Below are positions 32,352 to 43,600 of a DNA stretch of 64,000 nt, piece by piece. Source of the stretch: Psococerastis gibbosa (taxonomy: Eukaryota; Arthropoda; Insecta; Psocodea; Psocidae). The notes beneath the pieces are model-generated. The model saw nothing but the letters and a program-made list of their open reading frames with translations, did not search any database and was not told the DNA's origin. Each line of letters opens with the position of its first letter. The stretch's first letter is position 1. The position numbers and the translations under genes are program-made. The stretch is from contig OZ020484.1 in NCBI GenBank assembly GCA_963971405.1, positions 6,014,001 to 6,078,000 on the forward strand. Reading direction: 5' to 3'.

Positions 32352-33226
32352 GCTATATGTTCTCTGACCCTAGTTTTAAAGCTTCTGCCTGTTTGGCCTA
32401 TGTAAATTGCGTTACAATCGTTACAATTTAGACGATAAACTCCATTGCCTTTTTCCTTTTCTGGTTTGGTTTTGCAGTTCATGAGTTTATTGGCCAAATT
32501 GTTGCGGTTGTACGGGGCTGGTGTTTTGTCTGTTGTAGAAGAAATGAGGTTACTTATTTTTTCTGTGATTTTTTCTATGTATTGTATCCTGAAATATGAT
32601 TTATTGGTTACCTGGTTTAAGCTCTCTGGGGGGTAAATTAGTTTGAGGTTGTGTTTGATTTTGTGATGTCGTAGGATTCTGTCTATTAGGTTGAGATTGA
32701 AATTGTTATTTTGGGCAATTTGTTTTATTGTATTTAATTCATTATTATAGTTGGTTTCATTCATAGGGATGTTAAGGAGTCGAAAAATCATACTATGGAA
32801 TGCTGCGTGTTTGTGCTGGAATGGGTGAGAAGAATCAACAGGGATTATATTATCGCTATGGGTTTCTTTACGAAATATCTTGAAGTCTAGGGTACTATTA
32901 TTTTTGGTGATGGTGAGGTCTAAGAAGTTCAGGGGGTTGTTTTCTTCTACTTCCATGGTAAATTGGATTTTTGGGTGGATTGTGTTGATAAAACTTAAGA
33001 AATTGTCTAGTTGTCTGTTACTTCCTGTCCAAATGCAGAAGATATCATCCACATACCTTGTCCAGAAAGATATACATTTAACTAGGGGATTTTTATTGAG
33101 TAGAAGTTTGTGTTCGAAGTTATCCATAAAAATTTCCGCAAGAAGGGGAGAAAGGGAAGAACCCATAGGTAGGCCTATTTTTTGTTGGTAGTAGTCGGAT
33201 AGGTATAGGAGACACCAACAGCTCAT
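32213..33226 (-). CDS. Penelope-like reverse transcriptase with GIY-YIG endonuclease (5-prime truncated)
   Basis: A 337-codon frame. The reverse transcriptase retains GLPMGSSLSPLLAEIFMDNFE and the palm YVDDIFCIW, then NPLNFLDLTI. The C-terminal endonuclease has GVYRLNCNDCNAIYIGQTGR (the GIY and YIG halves) followed by the conserved Arg and REH. Its C-terminal part reads FAKHLNSENHTF. The combination defines Penelope-like elements. The first about 10 residues (CWCLLYLSDYY) run across the junction with the inverted arm at 33201, so the fingers and upstream region are missing. The remaining frame has no stop. Confidence 0.92.
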   Translation of the reverse strand: MSCWCLLYLSDYYQQKIGLPMGSSLSPLLAEIFMDNFEHKLLLNKNPLVKCISFWTRYVDDIFCIWTGSNRQLDNFLSFINTIHPKIQFTMEVEENNPLNFLDLTITKNNSTLDFKIFRKETHSDNIIPVDSSHPFQHKHAAFHSMIFRLLNIPMNETNYNNELNTIKQIAQNNNFNLNLIDRILRHHKIKHNLKLIYPPESLNQVTNKSYFRIQYIEKITEKISNLISSTTDKTPAPYNRNNLANKLMNCKTKPEKEKGNGVYRLNCNDCNAIYIGQTGRSFKTRVREHIAGIGDTNTNSTFAKHLNSENHTFDPNNWTALHKIKKSYTLNFFENV

Positions 33227-33443
33227 TCGCGAAACACCTTAACTCGGAAAATCACACATTCGATCCTAACAATTGGACAGCCCTACACAAAATAAAGAAA
33301 AGTTACCCTTTAAATTTTTTTGAAAATGTGTAAATCAAAAGAGCTTTACACAATAGGGAAAAATTAACAAACGACATAACATTCACACAATCATCCCCTC
33401 TAATAGATCTAGCTAGTAGGTTAGGAATAGGTAACCAGCCACG
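33201..33443. repeat. inverted arm, right, of the Penelope-like element
   Basis: Inverted copy of 32103-32351. Its inner border cuts the reverse transcriptase ORF and its outer border meets a C-rich tract and TATA-like box. Confidence 0.9.
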
Positions 33444-33744
33444 CCCCCTCCTCCCCCCGCTCCCAGTCCTATATAAACCAAGGTTTCCTCTCTCTAGTCA
33501 CATTTGCATCTTCTCCTCGAGTTGAGCAAGTCTCAAATCGCAGATAAGGTGTAACTGTGCTAGTGGGTTACCCTCTTTAGATGGCAGTTCTTGCTGAAAG
33601 CGCTCAGGGTTTTATACTAACACAAGTGGGTTTCTTAGACAAAGTTAATTTCTTAACGATTATTTGGGTTTTACTAATTCGGGTTGTTATAACAAGTTTT
33701 TCTAAAACTCTAAGTTTTTGTTATTTTTTGTTATGTATTGCGAA

Positions 33745-34057
33745 CCCCAGCAAGAAAAGTGCTTTAAAATTCATCTCCCGCGGAAGAAGCAGCACACGGA
33801 TCATCTCGGCTTTACTTACAGGACACGGTCCTTTCCGGAACCATCTATCCAAGATGGGGGTACTCGTGGAATCAACGATGTGTCGGTACTGCGAGGAAGA
33901 AGAAGAGACAGGATGGCATATTTTAGCGGAATGTCCGGCGATTTGGCGAGCAAGACTGAATAATTTTGAATTTTCCACTCTGGAGCCCAGGCAGCACACC
34001 GGGGCACTAAGCTTTGGGGCCATTTTGGACTTCTACAAGGAAATCGGACTGGCGTAG
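33745..34057 (+). pseudogene. LINE ORF2 C-terminal CCHC finger domain
   Basis: Resumes the interrupted LINE: SKKSALKFISRGRSSTRIIS, LLTGHGPFRNHLSKMGV, then CRYCEEEEETGWHILAECPA, a Cx2C...Hx4C finger, ending near KEIGLA. The finger is typical for the C-terminus of RNase H-bearing and Jockey/R1-type LINEs. It is followed by a short 3-prime UTR and an ACT repeat. Confidence 0.85.
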
Positions 34058-34311
34058 GACAGTCAAGTCGGGGTCGCTCTATGGGCCCAAATATGAGGCC
34101 TAAGTCGTTATTAACCCGGCGAACAACACTACTACTACTAGTATAACTATAGACTCATCGTAAACATTCGGGTTGAAGCCGCTTGACTTCGGCTATTTCC
34201 GTAGTATAGGACCAGATTGAGCCTTTTGCCATTTGATACCATGTTAACATTTTATTTTTTATTTCATTATTTAAACATTATTTAGAACGTAAAATCATGC
34301 CAGCTAACCAG

Positions 34312-34555
34312 CAATATTTTTATGCAGAACTTGGAGTACTTTTAATTTAAATTTTAAGCAATATATATAATAAATGTAAATAATAAAATTAATGATATAT
34401 GAAACAACAAAGAAAACTATAAAGAAAACATATAATAAAACTATTAAATTTGAATTTCCCGCCAAAATGCACTTATGAGGGGGCGTGGTCGTGGCTTCAG
34501 TCCTCCAGCACAGCCGAAATACGACATGGTGGCTCCATAGTTTTATTAGCTCCAT
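34312..34555. repeat. about 245-bp repeat, inverted partner of 39070-39424
   Basis: Inverted relative to 39070-39424. The shared sequence includes ATGGAGCCACCATGTCGTAT, GCTGTGCTGGAGGACTGAAG, CATTTTGGCGGGAAATTCAA and the outer end TACTCCAAGTTCTGCATAAA. Identity is high by eye. Confidence 0.9.
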
Positions 34556-35831
34556 GATATATACACTGGAAACACACCAGGAGCGCTAGGGATGTCGGCA
34601 ACGGACAAAACCTGATATCTTGGATATTATGGCAGAAGCGTTCCATGGCATATACACTTACGTGTAAATTTGATGTTTTTCAATAATTTTTTTAATACGA
34701 TTTATTGACATTTTCTGCTTTTGTAATATTTATTTATTTATTATAGAACAATATTCTATGGTCACACACCGGCATTTATGAAGATTTATTAATATTTAGC
34801 TAGGAATATGTTACTAAGAAAAATTGTGTCAAGCAGCAATTTATCAAAATATAGCCAAACTATTTAGTCCAATCTAATCATGTTCGTCTATTTAATTGCA
34901 TTGGGACTAAATTTGAAGTGTTCAACTTCCTAAATTTAGGCTCCTACCTATACCAGGAGTAGATCTAGCCCATTGGGGGGGGGGAGGGGGAATTTGGCTC
35001 AAAATATAATAAACATATGTAGTATCCTTTACATTATAACATTATAACGTAATAAGTTAGGCAACTTACAACAGGCTAGCTTATAAGATTTTAGGGGCAG
35101 CTCCCCCCTTCATCTGTCCTTGACTATACACTTCAACTAGAATAAGCAGAATATAAAAATAATAAGTAGTCACTCTGGCTAGACCCCATGGACGGATACA
35201 GGGAGGCAGGTTCCCCCCCCCTGGATCCACCCCATGGACGGAGACAGGGGGGCGGATATCCCCCCCCCCCCAAAAAAAAAATTCAGTAAATCTATTTTAT
35301 AAGTTAATTTTTATAACGCTCTGATTTAATCGATACTACATAGGTTTTTCCTATTTTGACCCACAGCTACCCCCCCCCCCCCATGGTGAGCTGGATCCGT
35401 CCCTGATCCACCAACACCGGCATTCGAATTTTTAAATCTCATAGCCTACTTATTATGCTTACACGATGTGAATATTCTGTGTGCAATCATCGATGAAAAA
35501 ATATTGCAGTGTAGTAGGCCAATGCTGTTGATTTAGGGATGTCAATATCAATAAGCCTAATAATTTCTAGACATTTTGCAGTACGTGTGATTTGCAAGAA
35601 AGCCACGAAATTTGCCCAAATGGGAAATAAAAACACCTTTTTCCTCTGTAAATTTGCCTTATAGTGTTTCGCTATTTTTATTCACTATCAAAACTTAGGT
35701 TCTGCAGGACTAGGCCTACTTAGGCTGCTGGAATTAACAGCTCCCTAAAATAATTTTAAACTTGACTAACTAAAAAATGCCTTGAGGTTGAAACAATAAT
35801 AATAATAATTAGCATTAAAATTATACAGGAC
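34556..35831. other. non-coding, with tandem G/C-tract repeats
   Basis: At 35185-35400 three G- and C-tract units recur (CCATGGACGGATACAGG, CCATGGACGGAGACAGG and a reversed CTGGATCCGTCC), each with 8 to 14 consecutive C. No gene was recognised. Confidence 0.6.
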
Positions 35832-36162
35832 AATCAAGGCCGTAGCCAGGATTTTTTTTTTGGGGGGGGGGTTAAAATTTCATTGGGTATTACATACTAG
35901 CTGGTTTTTCTGTTTCCTCTCAAAATCCGATTCTATTTACTGTCAAGCCATTTCATTTCGGGGCAGGGACGGTTTCAGAAAACGTTTTCGGGGGGGGGGG
36001 GGGCGGTGGCCCAAAAATATCGCGTTTCCCTTACTTGAGTAATAATTTCTCTTAATTTCCTTCAAAAGTCCATTCTAACTAGAATAATGCTATTTCTCTC
36101 TAGGGGGGGGGGGCGACCGACCCCGCCCCCCATGGATCCCCCCTGGGCTACGGCCTTGAGGA
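35832..36162. mobile_element. short TIR element with poly(G), CCGTAGCC family, copy 1
   Basis: Begins TCAAGGCCGTAGCCAGGAT and ends GGGCTACGGCCTTGAGG, an inverted pair of about 16 bases. Inside are G runs at 35869, 35991-36003 and 36103. Internal sequence CTCAAAATCCGATT and TCAAGCCATTTCAT is shared with copy 2 at 39832-40006. No ORF is significant. Confidence 0.8.
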
Positions 36163-38595
36163 TAATTGGAAGTGTGCAATTTGTTAACATAATGATTAAG
36201 AAAACTGAAATAAACCCATAAATGTTGCCTCAACTAATGACCAAACCATGCGAACACTTACTTGTGAAAAGTAATATTTTCCCCCGTTTCTCGACATATC
36301 TTGAACCTATTAGTGCATTTATAAGCAGAGCAAGATATGACCATTATGTCAAACCAAAGAAAAACTCAATAAATGGGTAAATAGATTAAATAACAGGCAA
36401 TGAAATACGTCTAAATCGCATTGAACGCAATGGAGTCAACCACTTCTTGCCATAATACCCCTTTTGTCACGTGACCAAAATTGAAGACATTTGTTCAGCG
36501 TGGGCTAGGGGCCGTGGTAGCAATCCATGTATATCAATGAACTTACTACAACCCATTGATCTATATATAAACAACCATCCCGTGGCTGCAGACCCTTGTC
36601 AACATGGCGGATAGTGTAGCCTTTATAAGCTAAGTACAGGGTTGAGACCGAGTCAGATATCCGTTCTGCAATGTGTAAGACTTCGACATATTTTACGTTG
36701 GTACTTATCTCTGATATTTGGCTTATGGTTAAGGGGTGCCCCGTAAGAGTTACTATGCCTCCCGCCGACCGCTGTTCTAGTTAATATATTTATTATTTCT
36801 AGAATTCTATCTATGAAAACAACTTAACAACGGACATTGGACAACCCTGAACCCACAGCGGCCTGAATAGACGGTTTAATAATTTCAGAAGTTTTGTGAA
36901 CCAATATAAAATTTAACTACGACGGGAAGTGAGGTTTTAGCTTTAGCTTTTAGCTTTTTCATCGACATGATAATATTTTATAAACAATAACCTTATTATA
37001 TGATGCATTAAGTAGACTTCTACAACCGAAATGAGCCAAATCTTTAATAACTAGCTTAGTTAATTAAATAAAAAGTTTTATATTTTGGGCTGACAATTTC
37101 CTATGGGCTGTACACTCTTAACTAATCTGCTATTTTTCCTTTCCTATGTGTAGACCTACGCTATTATAACGAAAGCATTGGCATTTCGAGTACCTATTCG
37201 ACAGATTTACATGCTGCTTTTACAGTTCCAGGAACAGGAAAAGTGACACTACCTATGTTGTTAGATTTGAGGAAATATCCTTGTGTAACGGACTGGTACG
37301 AGTTAACCGAAATATGCGCTTTCATATTTATTAATTAGTGTAGGTAATGTAATAATTCCATGGTCAGAAACTGTACCATGGCTGCCTACTCATGTTCCGA
37401 TCAATTAGTAAACTAATATTGGAAATTAATGTATAAATGATCAATTACGGTGCCTACAGTGTATGAAGTGGCAAGGTATTAAGATGCACAAGTCTCTACA
37501 CACCATGTGATCGGAGACAGGAGAAGCATCGTTTACTTTTTCTTCTTGATATTTATGCGGGTAATTTGTCTTAACATATCATTTGAACTTTCAGGAGATG
37601 TCATGTCAGCAATTTATTAAGAGAATCTAGTTCGGGATGAACATGCATGCCGCTTTGATAAGGAGGAGAAAGATAGACGTGATGCTGGAAGAAGAAGACA
37701 TTGTTCGCTATGCAAAAGCCTGAAGGATTCGGTTTATTGGCGGCGAATGGCTCATCGCCGAGCAAGGGAAGGCTCGCAACCGATGAAGAGTATCATAGGT
37801 GGAACCTGCACAAGATGTCAGTCTCGACTTTCCAGAAGAAGAACAAGGACGAGGATGTATTTCTATTTCCACATAACAATCTAATTCGACATGTTGATAC
37901 ATTACATTTCGAGCTATTCACGTTATCACAAATAATCTGTAGTTGGATTTTGTATGGACTGAGTTCAATTTAGTAATAAAAAGAAATGTATGTTTCTCAA
38001 TAAGTATTTCTTAATTTTGTACTTAATATGTTAGGTACCGTACGGTTTAGAGTGGAACTATGAAAAAAATAGTTTGTTTAAAATAAGGTGAATACTAACA
38101 AAGTTGTCAGAGTACATACCAGAGTAGTCATTAAAAATCAATAATATAGTACAAAATAGGTCAATATAATATTAAATAGAAAAGGTGCGCGAGCCGGGCC
38201 GGCTGGGGCCCCGGCCACACAAAATTTGAAAAAAGGAGCGAATGACTCCGACGCAGGAGGGCCAACATTATTATTATTATTTTTTTTAGAGTTGGCAGTC
38301 TTTCCCTAACAAAATATTACCATTGAGTTAACGTTCTTATATAAGGCGTATTTTGTTACACGAATATTTTACATTTGAACACAAATCCGTATTAGAAGTT
38401 GGACCAATCAGGGAACAGGAGGAAAAGAAGCAAAAGAATGCAACAAAATAATGAGCAAATTGTGATATTCAAATATTATATTCTAAGCAGTAGACATGAA
38501 TTCAAATTAAAGGCGCCAATCCAAAATTTGAAGAAAATAAATGATATCAACATCACCCATTATAAAAAATAACTTAAAACAACTACTAAAAAAAA
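36163..38595. other. non-coding sequence, no gene recognised
   Basis: AT-rich sequence. A 90-codon plus-strand frame at 37701-37973 has no recognisable domain and no convincing splice context. No transposon termini were seen. Confidence 0.35.
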
Positions 38596-38597
38596 TA

Positions 38598-38706
38598 AAG
38601 AACCAGTAGAAATTGGGCTGATGGGCCGTGGTTGATTTGAAAGTTGATTATGGAAGTTGACTTTCATATCGACTATGGACCATCAGCCCATTTTCTACTG
38701 ATTCTT
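38598..38706. repeat. imperfect palindrome
   Basis: CCAGTAGAAATTGGGCTGATGG on the left pairs with CCATCAGCCCATTTTCTACTG on the right, and an inner TGAAAGTTGA pairs with TCAACTTTCA-like sequence. A hairpin of about 108 bases is possible. Confidence 0.7.
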
Positions 38707-39069
38707 CATGTGACTCTGGCCGCGAAAGCCTTTGCAGTTACATTTAAAAAAATAAACCCTATAAAAAGTCACACCAAAAGCATAATATTAACCATTAACA
38801 CGATAGTCATCACAAATCCAAGATGTCAGCCTAGCGTAAACAAATTTTTGTAAGCCAAAATCGTGGCAAAACTAAAAAAAACTTATCAGAAAAAAAAATG
38901 AATATCTGATCTACCTCCCGACCAAGATTAAATATTATTGAATACATAATACTAATCCTGTTCTCTAATCCGGGTGAAGAATCGAACATTTAATACGCTC
39001 CGCCCCCTTTGGTAACAAAATGCACCAAATCCAGTAATCCAAATTCGAATTCGTGTAAAGGCGTATTTT

Positions 39070-39424
39070 GTTCATGGAGCTAATAAAACTATGGAGCCAC
39101 CATGTCGTATTTCGGCTGTGCTGGAGGACTGAAGCCGCGACCACGCCCCCTCATAGGTGCATTTTGGCGGGAAATTCAAATTTAATAGTTTTATTATATG
39201 TTTTCTTTATAGTTTTCTTTGTTGTTGATTGTTTGTTGATATATAATCATATTTATTATTTACATTTATTATATACCGTAGCCTATATTGTTTAAAATTT
39301 AAATTAAAAGTACTGAAAGATCTGCATTAAATTTTTTTATTTTTATCTAAAATTAGGGAAAACTGCTTAAAATATTGTTTAAAATGTAAATTAAAAGTAC
39401 TCCAAGTTCTGCATAAAAATATTG
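39070..39424. repeat. repeat, inverted partner of 34312-34555, with an extra internal duplication
   Basis: Matches 34312-34555 in reverse complement. The outer part, TTTAAATTAAAAGTACT, occurs twice here (about 39292 and 39385) but once in the partner, which explains its greater length. Confidence 0.85.
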
Positions 39425-39721
39425 CCTATAATATGTTGTTCTGTGGTTGCAAGGTTGCTATGCGCGGAAAATTCAAATTGTGTCTATTTAAACAATTGAA
39501 TGATCTTCGGCTATATTTTTGGTGAGTTTCTTAATTTTTTCTCAGATTTAGACAAATTATTTATAATTCTTATATATTTATAATTATATTTTATATTTAT
39601 AAATTAAAACTTGTTCACCTTAATGTTTATTTCACGAGTCGGTCAGCGTAACACCTGTGTTTGCATATATATTTGCCTTTATATATATCGAGCAATACAG
39701 GTTTACATAAAAAAATATTTC

Positions 39722-39800
39722 GGGGGGGGGGGGGGGGGGGGGGTCCGGGCCCATGCACCACCCACCTGGGCACGGCCACGACCACTGGAAAGTAACGACG
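39722..39800. repeat. poly(G) tract plus CCTGGGCACGGCCA block
   Basis: A run of 22 G at 39722-39743 is followed by a GGGCCCATGCACCACC stretch and CCTGGGCACGGCCACGACC. The same arrangement, with 14 G, recurs at 40202-40255. Confidence 0.7.
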
Positions 39801-39831
39801 ATATATATTAATATACATTATTGATCCCAAT

Positions 39832-40006
39832 CAAGGCCGTAGCCAGGATTCTTCGGGGGGGGGGGGGGGTTCAGAAATTTAATTGGAAATTACATAGTAG
39901 CTTATATTTTTCCTCTCAAAATCCGATTATATTTAGTATCAAGCCATTTCATCACGGGGGGGGGGGGAGGGGGAGGTTGGACTCCCCCTTGGCTACGGCC
40001 ATGATC
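39832..40006. mobile_element. short TIR element with poly(G), CCGTAGCC family, copy 2
   Basis: Begins AATCAAGGCCGTAGCCAGG and ends TTGGCTACGGCCATGAT. Contains G runs at about 39857-39868 and 39957-39967 and the shared CTCAAAATCCGATT core of copy 1. Confidence 0.8.
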
Positions 40007-40201
40007 TCAATCGACTGTCCGATTGGATCTGTATAATCTTTTGTTGGCCCAGTAGGATCCACTAACTGTTTTGAACATATATACAAGGCTGTTCCCAGGT
40101 TAAGATTTCGGGGGGGTCCAAACATTTCTTTACGTAATTTATCAATGAATTCATGGATAAATTCTTCAACCCAAACAGGTTTACCAGCAGAAATTTAATT
40201 C

Positions 40202-40255
40202 GGGGGGGGGGGGGGTGCGGACCCCATGGACCACCACCTGGGCACGGCCATGCAT
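40202..40255. repeat. poly(G) tract plus CCTGGGCACGGCCA block, second copy
   Basis: Fourteen G followed by a GCGGACCCCATGGACCACC stretch and CCTGGGCACGGCCATGC. Related to 39722-39800. Confidence 0.7.
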
Positions 40256-40590
40256 ATATATGTGTATTTTGTACCTTTAAATATTGTGGACTTCGTTCTG
40301 CCACAAAGATGCAACCTCAACTTGCATTTTTTAATTTTTTCCAGTGGCTTGAGGAACGATATAATTCGGACCTCTCTCATATGTGTTCTGTCCTGGTGTA
40401 GGCTATCACTATTACACAAGCCATAGTGGCAATGCTTGACCATAACGCTAGAAATATGAATAATAACAACTTGAAACTATAAAAATCAATAGCGATCAAT
40501 GCATTTCATATCCTCCAATGGCCGAACAGCTGATTTTGTTTACATTATTTTCGCAATCACGCATGCGCTGTTAGCTCCGCCCTCATACTG

Positions 40591-40598
40591 TGACGTCA
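40591..40598. promoter_or_regulatory. CRE-like palindrome upstream of the Mag-like gag-pol
   Basis: TGACGTCA lies 39 bases before the ATG of the gag-pol frame, in a GC-richer stretch. It may be a promoter element of the retroelement. No LTR copy could be matched around it, so the role is uncertain. Confidence 0.35.
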
Positions 40599-40636
40599 CT
40601 ACGCAAGACCTCCATTAATCATAAATATTAATAAAA

Positions 40637-43600
40637 ATGAACAATTTACCGCCACCACCGAAGCTAACCCTAACTGGGCAGCCCCACATGGAATATAAAA
40701 AGTGGAAAAAAGCCTTCGAGCTGTATGCAACGGCAACAGCATTAACGAGTAAGGCAAAAGACGTACAGGTGGCAGTATTCCTACACTTAATAGGGCCGGA
40801 AGGCCAGGAAATATTTGATTCGTTTGCATTAAATGACAGCGATAGTAAAGACCCACAAAAGGTAAGAGATGCTTTTGATAATTATTTTATGCCAAAAAGT
40901 AATGAAACTGTGGAAAGGCATATTTTTGCTATGAGAATGCAAAAAGAAAGCGAATCTTTTGACGAGTATGTGACTGCTTTAAAACTTTTAGCATCAAGTT
41001 GCGGTTTTCAGTCAATGAAAGACAGCTTGATTAAGGACCGAATAATAGCCGGAACAAATAATAACCAACTAAAGGAACGGTTGCTGAGGGAGGACAACCT
41101 TGATCTAGCCAAATGTATAAATATTGGGAGAGCTTCAGAACTGGCAGAAAAGCAAATAATGGCAATGAGGAAGACTGATGAAGCAATGGTAGATACAATA
41201 CGAAATGAACATCAAAGTCAACGTCAGGATAGCCAGAAGGTGCCTAAGCAGAAGTTTATCAAGCATCAGAAGCAGAGAGGACGTCGAGAAGGCTACATAA
41301 ATGATTGCACCCGATGTCTCAGAAGTCACGAAATAAATCAGTGTCCTGCTTTTGGTAAGAAGTGTCATAAATGTTCCTTAATGAATCATTTCAGTCAGGC
41401 TTGCAAGACAGGCAATAGGCCTAAGAAAGTAAATGCTGTTGAAGAAGAAAGTGGCAGTGAAAGTGATGAAAGAAAATATTATGTTGGTTCAATTAATAAA
41501 GATAGGTCGCGTGAACCCAATAATTGGGTCAAGCGTTTCTATGTGTCAAATAATAGGTGGTTTAATGCCATTTTGGACAGTGGTGCTGATAAATCAGTGA
41601 TGCCACATGCAACATATGAATTGATTGCAAAAGATTTACCGTTAGAAAGATGCAATGTAAAGTTATTTAATTATGATCGTACACGGATGGAAGTTTTTGG
41701 TAAATTTAATATCTCTGTACACGACAAGGAAGATAAGAACTATAATTTAGAATTTATTGTAGTAAAAACGAATAAAATGTCTAATACTGTGGTGGGCAGA
41801 CCCGCCATTGACGAAAATGGTTTAGCCTTTACAGTCAATATAATAAAAAATGAGATTCCGAACAGATATATTGAATTGATTACTAAGTACGCTGAAGTAT
41901 TTTCCGATAAAATTAAACAGCTGAGACAGTTTGAATATGAAATTAAATTAAAATCTGACTACGTTGGTAAGATTGAGGCAAGACGTGTAGTACCAGAAAA
42001 GCTAAAAGTTCCGCTAAAGAAAGAAATTGACCAAATGTTAAAGGACGGAATAATAAAAAAGGTTGATGAACCTACTGAATTTGTGAATTCTATGGTAATT
42101 GTCAGGAAACCTGACAATAGTTTGCGAATTTGTTTAGATCCTAAATACTTAAATAAATGTATTATGAGAGAACATCATCAATTGTCTACTTTTGAAGAAA
42201 TAAGTGCCAAAATGAAAGGATGTCGTACTTTTAGCACTTTAGATGCAAGACAGGCCTTTTGGCAGCTAAAATTAAATGAAAAGAGTCAATTATACACAAC
42301 TTTCAATACTCCTTATGGTAGATATTGTTTCAAGCGTTTACCGTATGGTATCAATTCAGCTCCTGAAGTTTTTCATAAGCATTATTCGAAGATTTTCGAA
42401 GGAATTGAAGGGGTACAAATTTTCATTGATGATGTGCTTTGTTTTTCAAAAAATGAAAAAGAACATGCTGAATTATTAGAAAAAGTTCTAAAACGTGCAA
42501 AAGAGTACAATGTTACTTTAAATAAAAGCAAATGTAAATTTGGTTTAAGTGAAGTGAAATACTTGGGTCATAAATTTACTGCAAATGGTCTTATGACTGA
42601 CGAAAATAAAATTAAAGCTATTAAAGAATTAAAAGCTCCACAAAATGTGTCTGAATGTAAATCACTGTTGGGCATGTTAGCCTATGTATCCAAGTTTGTT
42701 CCTAACTTAAGTCAAATAAGTGAACCTATAAGAATGTTATTAAAGAAAAATGTAGCTTGGTCATGGAATTTTGAACAGGAAAAAGCTTTTAATGAGATCA
42801 GGGAACAATTGTCAAGTTCTCCAGTTTTGCAATACTATGATCCTAACTTACCTGTGAAACTCTCAGTTGATAGTTCAAGTACGGGAGTAGGCGCGGTAAT
42901 GCTTCAAAATGACTTACCAGTTGCTTATATTTCGTCATCTTTAAATGAAAGCCAACAAAAATGGGCACAAATCGAGAAAGAATTATATGCTATTGTTTTT
43001 GCGTGTGAACGATTTCACAAATATATTTTTGCAAATAAATTAGTGACAGTAGAAACTGATCATCGTCCATTACAATTTATTGCTGAAAAACCATTACATC
43101 AATGTCCACCAAGATTGCAAAGAATGTTAATGCGTTTGCAGGCATATGATTTGAAAATTAAATGGAAACCAGGTAAAGAGCTATTATTGGCTGATGCTTT
43201 ATCTAGAAATTATTGTAATAATAGTGACAGTGGTTCTGACACATTATTGTCGCACAGTGAAATTGAGTTGTATGTTTCTACGGTTATAGAATTGCCAATT
43301 TCAAAAGGAAAATATGCTGAATTTATAAAAGAAACTCAAATTGACGAAACTCTGAAAACACTGGCTACAATGTTAAAAGATGGATGGCCCGAAAATAAAT
43401 TGTTTTTACCTGATTGTATTAAGCCATACCATTCTTTTCATCATGAATTGTTTGAATATAAAGGGTTACTGTTCAAAAATAAATCAGTAATAGTGCCAAC
43501 AAATTTGCGTAAGGATATTTTAAAGAAACTTCATTATACACACATGGGAATAAATAAAACTCTGAGTAGAGCCAGAGAATCGGTGTATTGGCCCGGTATA

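Larger units (their letters stand above)
32060..33740 (-). mobile_element. Penelope-like element inserted in the LINE
   Basis: A minus-strand insertion separates LINE RNase H from the LINE C-terminal finger. It encodes reverse transcriptase plus a GIY-YIG endonuclease. Its upstream part (33447-33740) has a TATATAAA-type box at about 33471 and a C-rich tract. Inverted arms 32103-32351 and 33201-33443 flank the truncated ORF. Penelope elements often carry terminal repeats in direct or inverted arrangement, so this fits a rearranged copy. Exact borders with the LINE are approximate because no target duplication was resolved. Confidence 0.85.
27558..34143 (+). mobile_element. RNase H-bearing LINE, interrupted by a Penelope-like element
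   Basis: A nearly full-length non-LTR element. In order it has ORF1 with three zinc knuckles, then ORF2 with endonuclease, reverse transcriptase, RNase H and a C-terminal CCHC finger, and a 3-prime end with an ACT/CTA repeat at about 34128-34143. Domain content fits the I/R1/LOA group; I cannot place the clade more exactly. ORF2 has two frameshifts (near 30930 and 31325) and a 1.7-kb insertion at about 32060-33740. The 5-prime UTR is absent: coding starts at the border of the inverted-repeat unit. Confidence 0.88.

Noticed and set aside
33447-33740. Hammerhead ribozyme in the Penelope-like upstream region
   Set aside because: Such ribozymes are known in Penelope terminal repeats, but I did not find the CTGATGA and GAAA core in the right arrangement on either strand.
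37701-37973. 90-codon plus-strand frame
   Set aside because: No family resemblance, and not linked in phase to any exon of the minus-strand gene.
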